NCBI GenBank assembly: GCA_903970295.1
Contig: CAJCHQ010000414.1
Coordinates: 1-5,635, forward strand
Source of the DNA: Bryobacterales bacterium
Lineage (GTDB): Bacteria; Cyanobacteriota; Vampirovibrionia; Obscuribacterales; Obscuribacteraceae
Direction of reading: 5' to 3'
Length of the DNA stretch: 5,635 nt
Positions within the stretch are counted from its first letter, which is position 1. The number at the start of each line of letters is the position of its first letter. The position numbers were made by a program, and so were the translations under genes. Below the pieces are notes generated by a model. That model did no database searches, was not told the DNA's origin, and saw only the letters and a list, made by a program, of their open reading frames with translations. Shown one piece after another: positions 5,269-5,635 of this stretch.

Positions 5269-5635
5269 ATGATCTTCTTTCTCGGTTTCGTCACAGTAAT
5301 TGCGACGATTGCTCAAGTCGTATCTTTTCGCAGATTGATCGCCTATGTCCAGGCGGAGCTCAATTTCGTGCCCGGTCCGTATTTGCCGAAAGTCTCTGTG
5401 ATTTTGCCTTGCAAGGGATTGGATCCGGGATTCGAAGGCAATGTGACCAAACTTTTGAGCCAAAAATATGCCCTGGACGATCAGTCGCCGCCGAACTTCG
5501 AAGTAATTTTTGCAGTGGCCGAAAAAACCGATCCCGCTTTTTCGGTCTTGAGCGATATCTGCGCTCGCCCCAATCGGGTTGCCACAAAGCTAATAGTGGC
5601 GGGCATCGACAGCAGGCGGGCGCAAAAGGTAAACA
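5269..5635 (+). CDS. Glycosyltransferase family 2, ceramide-glucosyltransferase type, 3' end outside the window
   Basis: The frame is open from ATG 5269 to the right edge, giving 122 residues with no stop. An AGG lies 6 nt before the ATG; a TTG at 5242 is an in-frame alternative. Residues 2-19 form a hydrophobic N-terminal membrane anchor. Then come KVSVILPCKGLDPGFEGN (41-58), the GT2 fold start with the PCKG signature; NFEVIFAVAEKTDPA (76-90), with Asp88 where the first nucleotide-sugar Asp of ceramide glucosyltransferases lies; and KLIVAGIDSRRAQKVN (107-122), matching the AG...QKVHN segment of that group. The later Asp and Q/RxxRW motifs would lie beyond the window. Relatives move a sugar from a nucleotide donor to a membrane lipid; bacterial ones include HpnI of hopanoid biosynthesis. 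The lipid acceptor cannot be told from this fragment. The gene is divergent from the GH3 gene. Confidence 0.85.
   Translation, partial: MIFFLGFVTVIATIAQVVSFRRLIAYVQAELNFVPGPYLPKVSVILPCKGLDPGFEGNVTKLLSQKYALDDQSPPNFEVIFAVAEKTDPAFSVLSDICARPNRVATKLIVAGIDSRRAQKVN

Overview
The window looks like bacterial chromosome with roughly balanced base composition, short intergenic gaps, and Shine-Dalgarno-type starts where they can be judged. No rRNA, tRNA, mobile element, CRISPR array or phage gene is visible. The gene mix is a long TPR protein, a secreted protein of unknown family, a single-domain proline dehydrogenase, a bacterial GH3-type adenylating enzyme, and a glycosyltransferase of the ceramide-glucosyltransferase type. 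This would fit an environmental Gram-negative-like lineage. A non-photosynthetic relative of the Cyanobacteria (Vampirovibrionia/Obscuribacterales type) is my best guess, but it is low confidence and rests on protein style rather than a marker gene.

Layout. Positions 2-946 (+) hold the 3' part of a TPR-repeat gene that runs in from the left edge. Four bases later comes a gene (951-2165, +) for an exported protein of unknown function; the two almost certainly share a transcript. A 151-bp gap (2166-2316) holds a GC hairpin, a promoter candidate with an extended -10, and a leader with two mutually exclusive helices, one covering the ribosome binding site. It leads into a proline dehydrogenase gene (2317-3399, +). 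A perfect 14-bp tandem duplication spans the stop codon of that gene. The GH3-family gene lies on the opposite strand (3449-5152, -), convergent with the proline dehydrogenase. A 116-bp divergent intergenic region (5153-5268) separates it from the 5' part of a membrane-anchored glycosyltransferase gene (5269 to the right edge, +).

How the genes may work together. The TPR protein and the exported protein form one unit. The proline dehydrogenase has its own promoter and leader and appears to be a separate catabolic unit feeding electrons from proline to the quinone pool. The GH3 enzyme and the glycosyltransferase are divergent neighbours and may be co-regulated. A link such as acyl amide and glycolipid metabolism is speculation. 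The most useful leads are the possible translational switch in front of the proline dehydrogenase, the unusual residues in its active-site motifs, and the presence of a GH3-type enzyme (best known from plant hormone conjugation) with an extra linker in its C-terminal part.
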